Shown piece after piece: positions 38,245 to 46,838 of a DNA stretch of 64,000 nucleotides. Under the pieces are notes generated by a model, which saw only the letters and a program-made list of their open reading frames with translations, did no database searches and was not told the origin of the DNA. The position numbers and the translations under genes were made by a program. Origin of the DNA: Nitrobacter sp051912485 (GTDB lineage Bacteria > Pseudomonadota > Alphaproteobacteria > Rhizobiales > Xanthobacteraceae); the NCBI RefSeq assembly GCF_051912485.1, contig NZ_CP196822.1, positions 1,550,001 to 1,614,000 on the forward strand, written 5' to 3'. Position 1 is the first letter of the stretch. Each line of letters opens with the position of its first letter.

Positions 38245-38396
38245 CTCGTGATTGCGAGCTCACGACAAATTGGCTTTCGCAAAACTTTCGCAGAGCGAAG
38301 CAATCTACACGACCGCAACCGAAGGCCAGATTGCTTCGTCGCTCTCGGGACGGCACCACACATCGCCCTGCGCTCCTCGTCATGACGAAAGGAGGC
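38245..38396. repeat. Imperfect palindromic intergenic repeat between nusB and thiL
   Basis: About 150 bases fold back on themselves. AGCGAAGCAATCT near 38,295 is mirrored by AGATTGCTTCGTCGCT near 38,330. The outer arms (GTGATTGCGAG and CTCCTCGTCATGACGA) also pair. This resembles the abundant GCGAAGCAATC palindromes of Bradyrhizobium and Rhodopseudomonas genomes, in degraded form. Confidence 0.6.
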
Positions 38397-38403
38397 CGCA
38401 CTA

Positions 38404-38886
38404 TTACTGCGCAAACTCGTCGGCGCGGAAACGGCGCGCAATCTGATCGAGCACCGCGTTGACCATGCCCACCTCCTCCTTTTCGACGAAGGCGTGCGCA
38501 ACATCGACATATTCGGACACCACGACCCGCGCCGGAATATCCTTGCGATGCTCCAGTTCATAAGACCCAGCGCGCAGCACCGCGCGCAGGATCGCGTCGA
38601 TCCGCTTTAGCGGCCAACCCTTCGACAGCGCATCGTCGATCAATGGGTCGAGCCTGGTCTGGTCGCGGACCACGCCCGCCACCACGTCGCGAAAGAATGC
38701 CGCCTCGGCAGGAAGATATTTGTCGCCTTCAACTTCGTTGCCTAGCCAGTGGCTTTCGAACTCCGCGAAGATATCGTTGATCCCTGCCCCGCCGATCTCC
38801 ATCTGATACAGCGCCTGCACCGCGGCAAGTCGTGCCGCGCCGCGCTTGTTGGCCTTCTTGTCGATGCTTTGTTTGATGCCCGCCAT
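38404..38886 (-). CDS. nusB: Transcription antitermination factor NusB
   Basis: NusB binds boxA RNA with NusE and promotes rRNA antitermination. It has 160 residues. The helical NusB fold is recognised by RGAARLAAVQALYQMEIGG, FFRDVVAGVVRDQTRLDPLIDDAL, RIDAILRAVLRAGSYELEHRKDIPARVVVSEYVDVAHAF, and the C-terminal FVNAVLDQIARR-like end. It follows ribH by 7 bases. The ribH-nusB-thiL linkage is conserved in many proteobacteria. Confidence 0.96.
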   Translation of the reverse strand: MAGIKQSIDKKANKRGAARLAAVQALYQMEIGGAGINDIFAEFESHWLGNEVEGDKYLPAEAAFFRDVVAGVVRDQTRLDPLIDDALSKGWPLKRIDAILRAVLRAGSYELEHRKDIPARVVVSEYVDVAHAFVEKEEVGMVNAVLDQIARRFRADEFAQ

Positions 38887-38893
38887 TGCGCCG

Positions 38894-39385
38894 TTATGCC
38901 TTCGCCAATCGGCGCTTGATCCGCAACATTGCCAGCGCCGCCCGCGCCGCGTCGCCGCCCTTGTTCAATTCGCTCGCACGCGCCCTCGCCCACGCTTGCG
39001 CATCGGTGTTGACCGTGATGATACCGTTGCCGAGGGGCACTCGCCGCTGAACCGACAGATCCATCAGCGCTCGGGAGGACTCCATCGAGACGATTTCAAA
39101 ATGGATCGTGTCGCCCCGCACCACGCAGCCGAGCGCGACGACAGCATCATAAGGCTTGCAGCTCTGTTCGGCCGCATCGAGCGCGATCACAATTGCCGCC
39201 GGAATTTCCAGAGCGCCGGGAACGGTAATGACGTCATGGCCGACGCCGGCAGCCTTCAATTCGGCGACCGCGCCCTCGAGCAGCGCGTCCTGGATATCGT
39301 CGTAGAACCGCGCTTCGACGATCAGGGCGCGCGCCCCCGAGACGTCGGTCTGATCCTTGAGCGCTGCGCGCCGTGCGTCTGCCAT
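38894..39385 (-). CDS. ribH: 6,7-dimethyl-8-ribityllumazine synthase RibH
   Basis: RibH makes the lumazine precursor of riboflavin. It has 163 residues from MADARRAALKD. Motifs are ALIVEARFYDDIQDALLEGA, VPGALEIPAAIVIAL, AVVALGCVVRGDTIHFEIVSMES, and VPLGNGIITVNTDAQAWAR. Starts further upstream would read into an intergenic repeat and are not credible. It lies between ribE and nusB on the same strand. Confidence 0.95.
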   Translation of the reverse strand: MADARRAALKDQTDVSGARALIVEARFYDDIQDALLEGAVAELKAAGVGHDVITVPGALEIPAAIVIALDAAEQSCKPYDAVVALGCVVRGDTIHFEIVSMESSRALMDLSVQRRVPLGNGIITVNTDAQAWARARASELNKGGDAARAALAMLRIKRRLAKA

Positions 39386-39408
39386 TCCGTGTCCCTGGTT
39401 CGTCATTT

Positions 39409-39512
39409 GCCGGACATAGCCGTCCGGAAGAACGGCGGCGCTTCGCTGGCCTATGTGGCCGGCAACCCATCTTGTTAAGAGGATGAATACCCGGGTCAAG
39501 CCCGCGCATGGC
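39409..39512. repeat. Intergenic palindromic repeat, copy 1 (ribH-ribE)
   Basis: The copy runs GCCGGACATAGCCGTCCGGAAGAACGGCG ... AGGATGAATACCCGGGTCAAGCCCGCGCATGG in outline. It matches the repeat at 41872-41980 and the short copy at 40168-40203. The layout (CCGGGCATAGCCGTTCGAAGAACGGCG to GATGGATACCCGGGTC) resembles the REP-like elements common between genes in Bradyrhizobiaceae. Confidence 0.65.
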
Positions 39513-39529
39513 ACATTTATCGATGAGGC

Positions 39530-40138
39530 CTACTTCATCTCACTCAACCGCGCCGCGTAACGCGCCATCAGATCGACCTCGATATTAGCCTCGCTGCCTG
39601 CGCGCCAATCGCCCAGCGTGGTGAGGCTGAGTGAGCGCGGAATGATGAGCACCGAAAATGCCTCGTCCCGAACGGTATTGACCGTCAGCGATACGCCATC
39701 CAGCGTCACCGAGCCTTTGGCCGCGATGAAACGCGCCGAATCCCGGGGCGCGCGCAATTCAAAGCGGGCCATGCCATGCAGATCGTCGCGCATAACGACA
39801 GTGGCGATGCCATCGGCATGGCCCGCGACGATGTGGCCGCCGAGTTCGTCGCCTATTTTCAACGAACGTTCGAGATTGAGCCGCGTTCCCGCCGCCCAGT
39901 GCTTTGCCGTCGTCACGTCGAGCGTCTCAGCCCCGACATCGACATCGAACCAGGTCCGTCCCCCGGCGACGCCAGAGGCGATGACAGTCAGACACACGCC
40001 GCTGCAGGCGATCGACGCGCCGTCCGCGATGGAGCTTTGATCGTAGCGGCAGAGGATGCGCAGCCGGTGCAACCGGTTCTGCGCCGTCCGCGTCAGACTT
40101 TCGATCTCGCCGATGTCGGTCACTATACCGGTGAACAT
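39530..40138 (-). CDS. ribE: Riboflavin synthase alpha subunit
   Basis: This enzyme dismutates two lumazine molecules to riboflavin. It has 202 residues from the conserved start MFTGIVTDIGEIESL. Two lumazine-binding repeats are visible: SIACSGVCLTVIASG with WFDVDVGAETLDVTT, and GHIVAGHADGIATV with SVTLDGVSLTVNTV. The open frame extends 15 codons upstream into a repeat and was trimmed. The strand and order (ribD-ribE-ribH) fit a riboflavin cluster. Confidence 0.95.
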   Translation of the reverse strand: MFTGIVTDIGEIESLTRTAQNRLHRLRILCRYDQSSIADGASIACSGVCLTVIASGVAGGRTWFDVDVGAETLDVTTAKHWAAGTRLNLERSLKIGDELGGHIVAGHADGIATVVMRDDLHGMARFELRAPRDSARFIAAKGSVTLDGVSLTVNTVRDEAFSVLIIPRSLSLTTLGDWRAGSEANIEVDLMARYAARLSEMK

Positions 40139-40167
40139 CAGAACCTTTCGAATCCAATACCTGCGAC

Positions 40168-40203
40168 CGTCATGCCCGGGCATAGCCGTTCAAAGAATGA
40201 CCC
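40168..40203. repeat. Short intergenic repeat fragment, copy 2 (ribE-ribD)
   Basis: CATGCCCGGGCATAGCCGTT followed by CAAAGAATGACCCC is the left end of the same repeat family as 39409-39512 and 41872-41980. The right half is missing. Confidence 0.5.
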
Positions 40204-40221
40204 CTTGAAGCGTAACTCGAT

Positions 40222-41376
40222 TTAGACACGCTCGTAAATCGCGAGAGTGTCCTGATCCAGCATCTCACTCGCACGAATCCTGAACTGCTGCGATTCGGTA
40301 ATGGCAGCCAGCGGCAAGGTGCCGAGCGCCGGCACGCCGTCCTCGCCGATCGGATCGGGACCGCGCAGTAGCCAAGCTTCATCGACGAGAGCAGCCGCAA
40401 TGAATGACGCTGCAACACGCGCGCCGCCTTCGACCATCAGACGGGTAACGCCTCTTTCGGACAGGGCGCGGAGAACCGCCGCCAGATCGAGCCCGGGCGC
40501 GCCCGCCGCGACCGGAACGCGCACGACCTGCACGCCGGCGGCGCCGAGCTTCACGGCTGTGAGTGCGTCGGCAAAATCAGAGGCCATGACGCAAATCGGT
40601 GTCTCGCGCGCGGACTGGACCAGCCGGCTCTCGTGCGGGATACGCAGTGCGTGATCCAGCACCACACGTAGCGGCGAGCGCGTTTCCATGCCGGGAAGCC
40701 GGCAGGTCAGGAGAGGATCGTCGGCCAGCACGGTGCCGATGCCGACCAGAATGGCGTTACACTGCGCGCGCAACAGATGCACCCGCGCCTTGGCCGCCTC
40801 ACCCGTAATGGCGACAGGCGCGCCTCCGGCTGCAGCGATCTTTCCGTTGCTGGACGTCGCGAGCTTGAGGATGACGTGTGGGCGTTTGTCCCGCACCCGC
40901 CGGAAATGTCCGGCATGATGGTAGGCCGCCTCGACGGCACAAAGTCCGACATCGACCGATATTCCTGCCGCCCGCAACCGCGCATGGCCCCGCCCCGCGA
41001 CCTCCGGAGTGGGATCCTCGATCGCAGATACGACACGCGCGATGCCGGCCGCGACCACGGCGTCCACGCAGGGCGGGGTTTTTTTTCCGACATGCGAACA
41101 CGGCTCCAGCGTGACGTACAAGGTCGCGCCGCGCGCGGCCTCTCCGGCGCGCCGAAGCGCCTCGACCTCGGCGTGCGGACGCCCTCCCGGCTGGGTCCAT
41201 CCGCGTCCGACAATCACATCGTCTTTCACGATGACGGCGCCCACGGCAGGATTGGGCGCGCTCGAGCCCAGGCCGCGGCGGCCCATCGCCAGTGCCAACT
41301 GCATGAAATGCACGTCGGCGGCCTTGGCCTTCCGAAGCTTTTCGCCGTACTGGTCTTCCAGAATGCGGAAGATCAT
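40222..41376 (-). CDS. ribD: Bifunctional riboflavin deaminase/reductase RibD
   Basis: RibD deaminates the pyrimidine intermediate (N-terminal domain) and then reduces its ribose (C-terminal domain). It has 384 residues. The zinc deaminase motifs are RPHAEVEAL and TLEPCSHVGKKTPPCVDAV. The reductase domain (residues about 165-380) shows LKLATSSNGKIAA, ILVGIGTVLADDPLLTCRLPG, and LMVEGGARVAASFI. The ATG overlaps the nrdR stop by 4 bases, so the two are coupled. Confidence 0.96.
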   Translation of the reverse strand: MIFRILEDQYGEKLRKAKAADVHFMQLALAMGRRGLGSSAPNPAVGAVIVKDDVIVGRGWTQPGGRPHAEVEALRRAGEAARGATLYVTLEPCSHVGKKTPPCVDAVVAAGIARVVSAIEDPTPEVAGRGHARLRAAGISVDVGLCAVEAAYHHAGHFRRVRDKRPHVILKLATSSNGKIAAAGGAPVAITGEAAKARVHLLRAQCNAILVGIGTVLADDPLLTCRLPGMETRSPLRVVLDHALRIPHESRLVQSARETPICVMASDFADALTAVKLGAAGVQVVRVPVAAGAPGLDLAAVLRALSERGVTRLMVEGGARVAASFIAAALVDEAWLLRGPDPIGEDGVPALGTLPLAAITESQQFRIRASEMLDQDTLAIYERV

Positions 41377-41855
41377 TTGCGCAGCGGCACCTGCCGCGCG
41401 TCGTCCTCGCTGGAGAGTTCGCCCAGCACCGCCTCGAAATCCTTGGCCTCCCGGAAATTGCGATAGACCGAGGCGAAGCGCACATAGGCGACATCGTCGA
41501 GGCTCCGCAGATGTTCCATCACGATCTCGCCGATGGTCTCGGACGAAATCTCGGCCTCGCCACCGCTCTCGAGTTCGCGGACAATGGCCGACACCATGGT
41601 TTCGACGCGCTCGGGATCGACCGGCCGCTTGCGCAGGCTGATCTGCAGCGAGCGTACCAGTTTGTCGCGGTCGAACGGCACCCGCCGCCCATTACGTTTG
41701 ATCACCGTGAGTTCGCGCAACTGCACCCGCTCGAACGTCGTGAAGCGGAAATTGCAGGCCATGCAGACGCGCCGGCGACGGATGACGGCCGAATCCTCGG
41801 TCGGCCGGGAGTCCTTCACCTGGGTATCCAGACTGTTGCAACTGGGGCAGCGCAT
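41373..41855 (-). CDS. nrdR: Transcriptional repressor NrdR
   Basis: NrdR represses ribonucleotide reductase genes when dATP is high. It has 160 residues. The N-terminal zinc ribbon reads MRCPSCNSLDTQVKDSR ... RRRRVCMACNFRFTTFERV, with two CxxC pairs, and the ATP-cone follows (VIKRNGRRVPFDRDKLVRSLQ). It is 166 bases downstream of glyA, in the common order glyA-nrdR-ribD. Confidence 0.97.
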   Translation of the reverse strand: MRCPSCNSLDTQVKDSRPTEDSAVIRRRRVCMACNFRFTTFERVQLRELTVIKRNGRRVPFDRDKLVRSLQISLRKRPVDPERVETMVSAIVRELESGGEAEISSETIGEIVMEHLRSLDDVAYVRFASVYRNFREAKDFEAVLGELSSEDDARQVPLRK

Positions 41856-41871
41856 CGCTCAACCCACCTTG

Positions 41872-41980
41872 CCATTGCCGGGCACAGCCATTCGAAGAAC
41901 GGCGTTGCTCTGCTGGTGCGCGACCCTGTTATCCATCGTTTTCAATAAGATGGATACGCGGGTTAATCTCGCACATGACG
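41872..41980. repeat. Intergenic palindromic repeat, copy 3 (nrdR-glyA)
   Basis: GCCGGGCACAGCCATTCGAAGAACGGCG starts the copy, and ATAAGATGGATACGCGGGTTAA with CACATGACG ends it. It is the fullest copy of the family seen at 39409-39512. An internal inverted pair, ATCCATCGTTTT and AAGATGGAT, gives a hairpin. Confidence 0.65.
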
Positions 41981-42021
41981 TAGAAAATATCGAAACGCCT
42001 CCAAACTTCATACGCGCGTAC

Positions 42022-43329
42022 TCATCTATCCTGATAGACCGGAAAGCGATCTGTCAGCGCCTTGACCTTCTCTTTCACCGCCGCCTCGATTAGCGGGGCC
42101 TTGCCGTCGTCGGCCTGCGCGATGGCGTTGAGCACTTCCGCGATCAGGCCGCCAACCTGTTTGAATTCGGCAACCCCGAAGCCGCGCGTGGTGGCGGCCG
42201 GCGTACCGAGACGAAGACCGGAGGTCACAAACGGCTTTTCGGGATCGAAAGGGATGCCGTTTTTGTTGCAGGTGATGGCCGCACGCACCAGCGCCTTTTC
42301 CGAGACGTTGCCTCTCAGCCCCTTGGGCCGCAGGTCCACCAGCATCAGGTGGTTGTCGGTGCCGCCCGAGACGATGTCGAAGCCATGGCCGCGCAGGTTT
42401 TCGGCCAGCGCCTTGGCATTTTCGACGACATTCTTCGCGTAGATCTTGAAGTCCGGACGCAGCGCCTCGCCGAACGCCACGGCCTTGGCGGCGATGACAT
42501 GCATCAGCGGGCCGCCCTGAAGGCCGGGGAAGATCGCCGAATTGAACTTCTTCGCAAGCGTCTCGTCATTGCACAGGATCAGGCCGCCGCGCGGACCGCG
42601 CAGCGACTTGTGGGTGGTGGTCGTCGTCACATGCGCGTACGGCACCGGCGAGGCATGCACGCCACCGGCTACGAGGCCCGCGAAATGCGCCATGTCCACC
42701 ATCAGATAGGCGCCGACGCTGTCGGCGATCTCACGGAAGCGCTTGAAGTCCCATGGCCGCGAATAGGCCGAGCCGCCAGCGATGATCAGCTTCGGCTTGA
42801 CCTCCTCGGCACGGCGCGCCACCTCGTCCATGTCGATCAGGTGATCGTCGCGCCGAACGGTGTAGTGTGCGGGCTTGAACCACTTGCCGGACATGTTGAC
42901 CGGCGCCCCGTGGGTCAGGTGGCCGCCGGCGGCGAGGTCGAGCCCCATGAAGGTATCGCCGGGCTGCAGCAGCGCCAGGAACACGGCCTGGTTCATCTGG
43001 CTGCCCGAATTCGGCTGGACGTTGGCGAACTGCGCGCCGAACAGCCTTTTGGCCCGCTCGATGGCCAGCGTTTCGGCGACATCGACCCACTCGCACCCGC
43101 CGTAATAGCGCGCGCCCGGATACCCCTCAGCGTACTTATTGGTCATCACCGAGCCCTGCGCTTCCAAAACCGCGCGGCTGACGATGTTTTCGGACGCTAT
43201 CAGCTCGATCTCGTGACGTTGACGACCCAGTTCGCCCTTGATCGCAGCGGCGATCTCAGGATCGGCCTCGGTCAGGGTGGCCGTAAAGAAGGAATCGGGC
43301 GTAGAGGCGGTTTTGGCAGAAGAGTCCAT
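42022..43329 (-). CDS. glyA: Serine hydroxymethyltransferase GlyA
   Basis: GlyA interconverts serine and glycine with tetrahydrofolate, feeding one-carbon metabolism. It has 435 residues. PLP fold type I markers are IELIASENIVSRAVLEAQGSV, YYGGCEWVD, AHFAGLVAGGVHASP, and the PLP lysine in TTTTHKSLRGPRGG. C-terminal landmarks are GTDNHLMLVDLR and TSGLRLGTPAATTRG. A near-consensus AAGGAT lies upstream of the ATG at 43327-43329. Confidence 0.98.
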   Translation of the reverse strand: MDSSAKTASTPDSFFTATLTEADPEIAAAIKGELGRQRHEIELIASENIVSRAVLEAQGSVMTNKYAEGYPGARYYGGCEWVDVAETLAIERAKRLFGAQFANVQPNSGSQMNQAVFLALLQPGDTFMGLDLAAGGHLTHGAPVNMSGKWFKPAHYTVRRDDHLIDMDEVARRAEEVKPKLIIAGGSAYSRPWDFKRFREIADSVGAYLMVDMAHFAGLVAGGVHASPVPYAHVTTTTTHKSLRGPRGGLILCNDETLAKKFNSAIFPGLQGGPLMHVIAAKAVAFGEALRPDFKIYAKNVVENAKALAENLRGHGFDIVSGGTDNHLMLVDLRPKGLRGNVSEKALVRAAITCNKNGIPFDPEKPFVTSGLRLGTPAATTRGFGVAEFKQVGGLIAEVLNAIAQADDGKAPLIEAAVKEKVKALTDRFPVYQDR

Positions 43330-43616
43330 CTACAGAATATCCTTGGAGGCGCAGCCCGTTAGACCGGGTGCGAGCAGCAGTAACAGACGATCGAAGCGGC
43401 GCCAGCCAGATAGCACATTGGCTTAGGACGGCCAAGGTGTTGCGCCTGCGCTCCGATGTTTGGGCAATATATGGTGGATATGGGAGATTTCGAGCGACCG
43501 GAAGCAATCCGCCTGCCCCATGGAAGGTAGCGCGGCTGCCGCAAGGGACTGTCCGCGGAACATGCCGGTCAGACCGCCCGACCTCAGGCGCCTGACCGGC
43601 TCACCACATCCGCAAG

Positions 43617-43790
43617 TTATTTCTCGGTGACGACGACGGTGTAGTGCACCGCGTCCGCGTCGATGGTCATTTTGTAACCGCCGATCGAGAATTCGTTGTG
43701 AAGTGACTTTGCGCCACCGGACACTGCGTCCAGTTCGTCTGACGTGAGAATATGGATCTCGTTGCCGAGGTTTCGGGTCTGCGGGGTCAT
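43617..43790 (-). CDS. Small peptide with double-glycine leader (A), bacteriocin-like
   Basis: This 57-residue peptide starts MTPQTRNLGNEIH and has AGGAG six bases before the ATG. The segment LTSDELDAVSGG (GG at 25-26) is a textbook double-glycine leader, as cut by C39-peptidase ABC transporters. The predicted mature part, AKSLHNEFSIGGYK followed by MTIDADAVHYTVVVTEK, shares its core with peptide B just upstream. It has no cysteines. No transporter or immunity gene is adjacent. Function (bacteriocin, signal peptide or other) is unknown. An upstream start would add 14 residues. Confidence 0.72.
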   Translation of the reverse strand: MTPQTRNLGNEIHILTSDELDAVSGGAKSLHNEFSIGGYKMTIDADAVHYTVVVTEK

Positions 43791-43835
43791 TGCAATCTCC
43801 TGATGTTGATGTGTGACTTCGTCGAGGGCCAAGCT

Positions 43836-44033
43836 TCAGCAGCCATCGCCGCCGAAGCTGACGCAGGTATGTTCGAAGCCAGGCCGGACGACGACGCCGT
43901 AATGGTTGGCGTCGGCCTCAATGGTCATGAACATCTGGTCGACAAACACTACGGCCTTCATGCCGCCCGATACGCTGTTGAGTTCGTCATCCGTAAGCGC
44001 ACGGATGTCACTGATCATGGAAGTCTTGGTCAT
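43836..44033 (-). CDS. Small peptide with double-glycine leader (B), bacteriocin-like
   Basis: This 65-residue peptide starts MTKTSMISDIRAL and has GGAG seven bases before the ATG. The leader LTDDELNSVSGG (GG at 23-24) matches peptide A in sequence and position. The mature part contains FMTIEADANHYGVVV, which parallels MTIDADAVHYTVVV in A. It then adds a Cys-containing tail (EHTCVSFGGDGC) that could form a disulfide. It lies 45 bases upstream of A on the same strand, so the two look like a duplicated pair in one operon. Confidence 0.72.
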   Translation of the reverse strand: MTKTSMISDIRALTDDELNSVSGGMKAVVFVDQMFMTIEADANHYGVVVRPGFEHTCVSFGGDGC

Positions 44034-44223
44034 CGTGGTTCTCCATCGCTGATTGACACATCGTCGGGTTGACGACGCGTCCACGATGCAAGACGGAGCC
44101 GGATCGGTCCGTGATCTGACTCACGCGGGCGCCGACTCCATGACACGGATCAGGAATGGAACTGCGCCCCAAGGCGTATCAGGACATCAACCGGCAATGA
44201 CGCAGTGCGAACGGGGAATTGCG

Positions 44224-44415
44224 TTATTTAGAGAGATAGTGGCGGATCGCTGCGATCGAAGGGCCGACATGGCCGGCAGCCTCCAACAACCTCTCACGGG
44301 ACACGTTCAGGCGGCTTGCCCAGATGTCGGTCTGGGCGTCGTTACTAGTATCCACCGCGACCGCCGGTTTCTGATAGGTGGATATTACTGATGCAACTGT
44401 GACAAGCTGGACCAT
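44224..44415 (-). CDS. Small DUF3606-like protein
   Basis: This 63-residue protein has a C-terminal segment WASRLNVSRERLLEAAGHVGPSIAAIRHYL. It fits the DUF3606 pattern (W-x3-L-x-V-x3-L-x2-A-x3-VG-x-S). The function of that family is unknown. It stands alone on the minus strand, about 190 bases upstream of the double-glycine peptides. Assignment is by recognised pattern only. Confidence 0.6.
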   Translation of the reverse strand: MVQLVTVASVISTYQKPAVAVDTSNDAQTDIWASRLNVSRERLLEAAGHVGPSIAAIRHYLSK

Positions 44416-44572
44416 CCCGCAAGTTTAGCACTCAGGCCGCAACCTGCCACCGCGCCATGCCGCCACAGTTAAAATCTGGTTTCTCGTTTCGCTCGATCCA
44501 GAACAGAATCAGGTTTGGCACCGACTTTTGGCGCCGCGTGGCCTAAAGGACGCTTGGCACTTTCAGAAAGGT

Positions 44573-44782
44573 TTATAGTGCGACCTGCGTGTGCCCGCAT
44601 TCCTTGCAGGTAAAAGTGACGCGCGTGGCGGCACCCTTTGGCGCCTTCGTCTTGTTTTCGGCACCACATTTTCCGCATTTGGCCACGATGCGGGTCTCGC
44701 CCTGCTTCACGGCAACGCCGCGCTCCATCGCCTCGCGTATGAGCCGTTCGGCCTCCTGGCGCATCGCCTGCTTATCCACCAT
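44573..44782 (-). CDS. Small zinc-ribbon protein
   Basis: This 69-residue protein has an amphipathic, charged N-terminal helix (MRQEAERLIREAMERG). A zinc ribbon with two CxxC knuckles follows, KCGKCGAENKTK and FTCKECGHTQ. Such small ribbons may bind nucleic acid or a protein partner, but no function can be assigned here. It is isolated, with about 155 bases of spacer on each side. Confidence 0.65.
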   Translation of the reverse strand: MVDKQAMRQEAERLIREAMERGVAVKQGETRIVAKCGKCGAENKTKAPKGAATRVTFTCKECGHTQVAL

Positions 44783-44936
44783 GTTTTCACCTGCCGACTG
44801 GGATTACCGGCTCCTTCTAACCCGGAAATCCGGCGAGCTGGAAGAATTCTCGCGTAACTTTTCCTTGGTCAGGAAGCACAAATTCCGGCTCACGCGTGTC
44901 CGGTGATCCGTTCCGCAGCGTCCAGTCTTGGCGGTG

Positions 44937-45170
44937 TTACATGTAATAAATAACCGCGGCCACGATCGTGATTGCCAGAGCAATGATGGCCATCATCAGC
45001 CAAGCGCTTCGTGAGGTGGCATATCTCCCCCGAGCGCGACGTTCCGTAATGAGCGCGCGCTCGTACTCGTCGGAGGATGAAAAGACGCAGGCAAATCCGC
45101 TGCGCGCCGCCGCTGCTGCCGCTTCGAGCGATAGTATTTCGCTTTGAGTGCTGCTGCGCGAGATCATCAT
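44937..45170 (-). CDS. Small membrane protein with C-terminal anchor
   Basis: This 77-residue protein has a polar N-terminal part and one hydrophobic C-terminal helix (AWLMMAIIALAITIVAAVIYYM). It is probably tail-anchored in the inner membrane. I recognise no family. It is a separate unit between the zinc-ribbon gene and the diguanylate cyclase. Confidence 0.5.
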   Translation of the reverse strand: MMISRSSTQSEILSLEAAAAAARSGFACVFSSSDEYERALITERRARGRYATSRSAWLMMAIIALAITIVAAVIYYM

Positions 45171-45252
45171 GAGGAATGCTAGGAGTCACATGGTAAATAA
45201 AAGGTTAACAATTTCTATAATGACATTGGAAGCCTAAGCGGATGAGTTCTAA

Positions 45253-46482
45253 CTATATCGGCCACATGACAGATGTTTGACGGGATGCGAGGGCTGCTGG
45301 CCGTGCCGCTGACCTTCGCCGCCTTCGTTCGAGCGATAGGGACTCTTCCTCCGCGACCTCAATGCGATTGCGGCCGCCGCGTTTGGCCTGATAGAGCGCC
45401 GCATCGGCCGCGGCGAGCAGTACCTCAAGCTCAGCGCCCGGCGGGCCGCTTGCTACACCGATACTCACGGTCGTCTCGACCGGCGCGTTCTCCACGGTGA
45501 TGCCGCTCGCGGCGAACGCCTCACGTACGCGCTCCGCCGCACAAGCCGCCTCTTTAATCGAGCAAGGCAGCAAGGCAGCAAACTCCTCGCCACCGATCCG
45601 TCCGGACAGATCGGTGATCCGCAACGTATTGGTGACGACGATGGCGAACAGCTTGAGAATTTCGTCGCCCGCCGCATGGCCAAAGCGGTCGTTGATTGAC
45701 TTGAAATGATCGATGTCAAAAATGAGCACCGTCACGAGGCACCCGGCACTGGCCTGACGTTCTATCAACCGCGCAGTCGCCTCCGCGAAGCCCCGGCGGT
45801 TTAACATGCCGGTCAGCGGATCGATCAAAGCCGCTGCCTTGTGGGCCTTCACAGTGCGATCCGACACCAGCATGAAGATGACGAAAACAGTTCCGAGCGC
45901 ATAGAGCACGAGTTCGAACGCGAAGATCGGAACCCAGAAGCTGCTGCGGAATGTGCTGCCGTCGGCGCGCAACATGTGCCCCAGCAGTATGGGGAACATC
46001 AGCACAAAACCGTGCAGGATAGGCACCAGTAGCGCCGGCCAGCGTTTCTGCATGCCTTTGCGTTGTTCGGACCACAGTTCGTTCGCGGTCAGAACCGCGT
46101 AGGCCGCGACGATGCTCGCGCCAATCGTCAGTCGCATTGTGGACGACTCGTCAGGCGGGCACAGGATGACAATCAGCCAGACTGCAGCGCCGAGCGGTAA
46201 CGCCAGCCAATTCGGCTTGCGGCCGTGGAACACGCGCGCCGCGCTCCACACCATGCCGCAGGCTACAAAGCCGACCGCATTGAGCGCGAGTGCCACGGTA
46301 TCGCCCAGCAGCGAGCCCGCGACGGTCCAGACTCCGATCGACATGGCGCCGAGGATATAGGCCGCACCCCACCAGCTCAGCGTGGGAATTTTCTGTTGCC
46401 GTCCGAAGAACAACAGCATGCCACCGAGCATCACGCCGGCAACTGCCGCGACGAGATAAAGAGTCAAGATATCGAGTGACAT
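45253..46482 (-). CDS. Membrane diguanylate cyclase (GGDEF domain)
   Basis: This 409-residue enzyme makes cyclic di-GMP. About six hydrophobic segments in residues 1-215 form a membrane sensor region without an obvious ligand-binding signature. A GGDEF domain follows (residues about 220-385) with DPLTGMLNRRGF, FDIDHFKSINDRFGHAAGDE and the active-site variant GGEEF. An RxxD inhibitory site (RITD) sits five residues before GGEEF, so feedback inhibition by c-di-GMP is expected. No EAL domain is present. Confidence 0.93.
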   Translation of the reverse strand: MSLDILTLYLVAAVAGVMLGGMLLFFGRQQKIPTLSWWGAAYILGAMSIGVWTVAGSLLGDTVALALNAVGFVACGMVWSAARVFHGRKPNWLALPLGAAVWLIVILCPPDESSTMRLTIGASIVAAYAVLTANELWSEQRKGMQKRWPALLVPILHGFVLMFPILLGHMLRADGSTFRSSFWVPIFAFELVLYALGTVFVIFMLVSDRTVKAHKAAALIDPLTGMLNRRGFAEATARLIERQASAGCLVTVLIFDIDHFKSINDRFGHAAGDEILKLFAIVVTNTLRITDLSGRIGGEEFAALLPCSIKEAACAAERVREAFAASGITVENAPVETTVSIGVASGPPGAELEVLLAAADAALYQAKRGGRNRIEVAEEESLSLERRRRRSAARPAALASRQTSVMWPI

Positions 46483-46838
46483 GACGATGCTGACAGCCGT
46501 TGCCGGACTCGCGCTTTGACTCGGACCGACCGAGGGAGCCCCCCCGAATTGCGATAAACTACGACTCCCGCATTGGCATTTCGTTTGTCCGCCGGTGCAA
46601 GTTTTCGCGAAAACCCCGGTCCGATCGTCGCCATTCGTTAAACAAAAAGCGCCGGCAAGGACCGCTTCGTCGATGCACCGCAGACTTTTCGAAACAACTA
46701 AGGTCTATGCCTACGCCGTTGATCCGTCGTAATTCGAAAACCACAAATCACTATCTGAAATGTTCCCTTTATGTTCTATACATATCCTCATGACCAGGTG
46801 GGCGGCCCATTGGTGTGTCGGAGCTCAACGATCCGCAC
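46483..46838. other. AT-rich spacer at the left boundary of the accessory region
   Basis: These 356 bases contain no convincing gene. Around 46,730-46,800 the base composition becomes clearly more AT-rich than the core genome, which marks the change to accessory DNA. No tRNA or direct repeat was recognised here. Confidence 0.45.
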
